DNA of 64,000 nt from Ramlibacter albus (GTDB lineage: Bacteria > Pseudomonadota > Gammaproteobacteria > Burkholderiales > Burkholderiaceae_C). The notes under the pieces were generated by a model that saw nothing but the letters and a program-made list of their open reading frames with translations, was not told the origin of the DNA and did no database searches. This document shows, piece after piece, positions 62,711 through 64,000 of the stretch (positions are counted from its first letter, which is position 1; every line of letters begins with the position of its first letter). The DNA is taken from contig NZ_JACORU010000003.1 of NCBI RefSeq assembly GCF_014297445.1, positions 310,001 through 374,000 of the forward strand. Direction: 5' to 3'. Made by a program: the position numbers and the translations under genes.

Positions 62711-64000
62711 GAGCGCCGCAACTCCGCTCGCGGTGCCGCCGGCCATGGCCTGCTCGCAGCGCAGCACCATCACGCGCGAGAGCGCATCGGTCGGGTAGTC
62801 CTCGACGATCGCGCGGAAACGCGCGTGCGCGAGCCCCCACTCGCCCTGCTCGAACGAGTCGTACGCATCGTTGGTCAGCATGCACAGCCGCTCGACTTCC
62901 GGCGGGGCTTCGAGCTCGGGCCCGGCGTCGCGGATGCCCATGACCTCGTACACCTGCATGTCCTGCCGGCGCCCCTTGACGGTGACCACGCCCATCTTGC
63001 GCAGCACCAGCCGCTCGCCCGCCTCGCGGAACACGCTGTGGCTGATGCAGATGCGGGTGCCGAACTCCTTGTTGGTGCCTTCGAGCCGCGAGGCGAGGTT
63101 CACGCCGTCGCCCATCACCGTGTAGCTCATGCGCTCGAACGAACCGATGTTGCCCACGATCACGGCGTCGCTGTGGACGCCCACGCGCACCTTCAGCGGC
63201 AGCAGGCCCTGCGACATCCACTGCTCGTTGAGCGCCGCCATCTCGTGCTGGATGCGCACCGCCGCCACGCAGGCGCGGTACGCGTGGTCCTGCAGCAGCG
63301 CGGGCGCGCCCCAGAAGGCCATCACGCCATCGCCGATGAACTTGTCGAGCGTGCCCATCTCCCGGTTCACGCAGCGCGTGACCACCTCGAAGTAGGCGGA
63401 GACGCGCTTGAGCAGCTCCTGCGCCGGCGTGCCCTCGGCCCAGGTGGAGAAATTCTCCAGGTCGGTGAACATCACCGTGAGGAACTGGCTGCGCCCGCCC
63501 AGCTCCAGCTTGTGGCCCGGGCCGATCAGCTGGCGCACCAGCTCGCGCGGCACGAACGACGAGAACGCGGTGATCGCGCCCTGCAGCGTGTTGACCGAGC
63601 TTGCCAGCGATGCGATCTCGCGGATGCGCGACTGCACCACCTCGCCCTCGGCCGGCTTGAAGTTCTGCACGTCGTACACCTGCTTTTCCAGCAGCTCGAG
63701 CGGCCGCGCGATGCGCTTGGAGAAGAAGTAGATCAGCACCACCTGGAAGCCGATGGCCAGCAGCCCGAATATCAGCAGCTTCTGGTTGTTGGACTTCCAC
63801 TCGCCCAGGAAGTCCTCCAGCGGGGCGACGATGATCACCTCCCACTGCTTGCCGAACTCCTCCGGGAAAGGCGCGAACAGCGCGACGTACTCCTCGCCCT
63901 TGTGCATGAAGGCGAAGTTGGTCATGTTGCGGCTGGTGCGCTGGCCGAAGGCGATGGCCGTGAGCGGGTCCTGCAGCTCGTTCAGGCGCACGCGCGCCAG
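62699..64000 (-). CDS. Membrane class III adenylate/guanylate cyclase (partial, 5' end outside window)
   Basis: At least 433 residues of the C-terminal part; reading continues past position 64000. The visible N-terminal portion is the end of an extracytoplasmic sensor domain (FAFMHKGEEYVALFAPFPEE, Cache-like), then a membrane helix (LLIFGLLAIGFQVVLIYFF), a HAMP-like linker and the cyclase domain: VMFTDLENFSTW (metal Asp), KFIGDGVMAFWG (second Asp) and VMGDGVNLASRLEGTNKEFG (transition-state Asn and Arg). A C-terminal TPR-like helical pair (FEQGEWGLAHARFRAIVEDY) ends it. Likely makes cAMP or cGMP in response to an external ligand. Confidence 0.9.
   Translation of the reverse strand: MARVRLNELQDPLTAIAFGQRTSRNMTNFAFMHKGEEYVALFAPFPEEFGKQWEVIIVAPLEDFLGEWKSNNQKLLIFGLLAIGFQVVLIYFFSKRIARPLELLEKQVYDVQNFKPAEGEVVQSRIREIASLASSVNTLQGAITAFSSFVPRELVRQLIGPGHKLELGGRSQFLTVMFTDLENFSTWAEGTPAQELLKRVSAYFEVVTRCVNREMGTLDKFIGDGVMAFWGAPALLQDHAYRACVAAVRIQHEMAALNEQWMSQGLLPLKVRVGVHSDAVIVGNIGSFERMSYTVMGDGVNLASRLEGTNKEFGTRICISHSVFREAGERLVLRKMGVVTVKGRRQDMQVYEVMGIRDAGPELEAPPEVERLCMLTNDAYDSFEQGEWGLAHARFRAIVEDYPTDALSRVMVLRCEQAMAGGTASGVAALSRY

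Overview
The window is very GC-rich, densely packed chromosomal DNA from a Gram-negative bacterium, most likely a Burkholderiales member of the Comamonadaceae (Ramlibacter/Variovorax-like). The evidence is the family mix: Bug-type (TctC) binding proteins, TctA/TctB, a porin of the Burkholderiales type ending in Phe, a DUF1800/DUF1501 pair, a Coq7 hydroxylase, a type II secretion operon in the order G-H-I-J-K-L-M-N-D-E, and many ATGA, GTGA and TGATG translational couplings. I see no rRNA, tRNA, CRISPR array, insertion sequence, phage or plasmid module. The assignment is inference from gene content, not from a marker gene.

Layout. 1-5164: a divergent SPFH / Nudix-like regulator pair around clear palindromes, an AraC regulator coupled to mscL, and small acetyltransferase, DUF1232 and hypothetical genes. 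5171-7129: a secreted serine hydrolase. 7177-12142 (minus): a TRAP transporter operon with a type II dehydroquinase, an AroE-like dehydrogenase and a two-half hypothetical protein, ending at a strong terminator and faced by a divergent IclR regulator with a perfect inverted repeat between them. 13026-17611 (minus): a large multidomain protein whose SGNH hydrolase core is split by Calx-beta repeats, behind an alpha/beta-hydrolase lipoprotein. 17721-19589: LysR and an orphan Bug protein. 19656-24505: a Ugp-like ABC importer operon ending in an EEP phosphoesterase. 24502-25396: two small envelope proteins. 25436-32935 (minus): a seven-gene carboxylate or sugar-acid cluster (epimerase-like, DapA-like, TctC, TctB, TctA, sugar isomerase-like, enolase superfamily).

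33166-38080: a small conserved protein, a PAS-only protein, and a DUF1800 lipoprotein with a Tat-exported DUF1501 partner. 38088-44755 (minus): a dipeptide/oligopeptide ABC importer operon with an embedded M20 amidohydrolase. 44851-46864 (minus): a DUF3047 lipoprotein and a porin with its terminator. 47175-50536: coq7, then an OsmC / small protein / TPR-glycosyltransferase-like operon. 50555-53060: ilvA behind a short leader with a strong terminator hairpin (an attenuator or small RNA), then cobS. 53015-62662: the type II secretion cluster, with gspC divergent and gspF absent. 62699-64000: a membrane class III nucleotide cyclase cut by the window edge.

Functionally the window is dominated by nutrient capture (TRAP, TTT, Ugp-like and Opp-like importers, each packaged with one to four catabolic enzymes), local regulators, and envelope or export functions. 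The least ordinary items are the split SGNH/Calx-beta protein at 13026-16283, the structured leader before ilvA, the contracted zinc motif of GspE, and the epimerase-like protein lacking its catalytic lysine.
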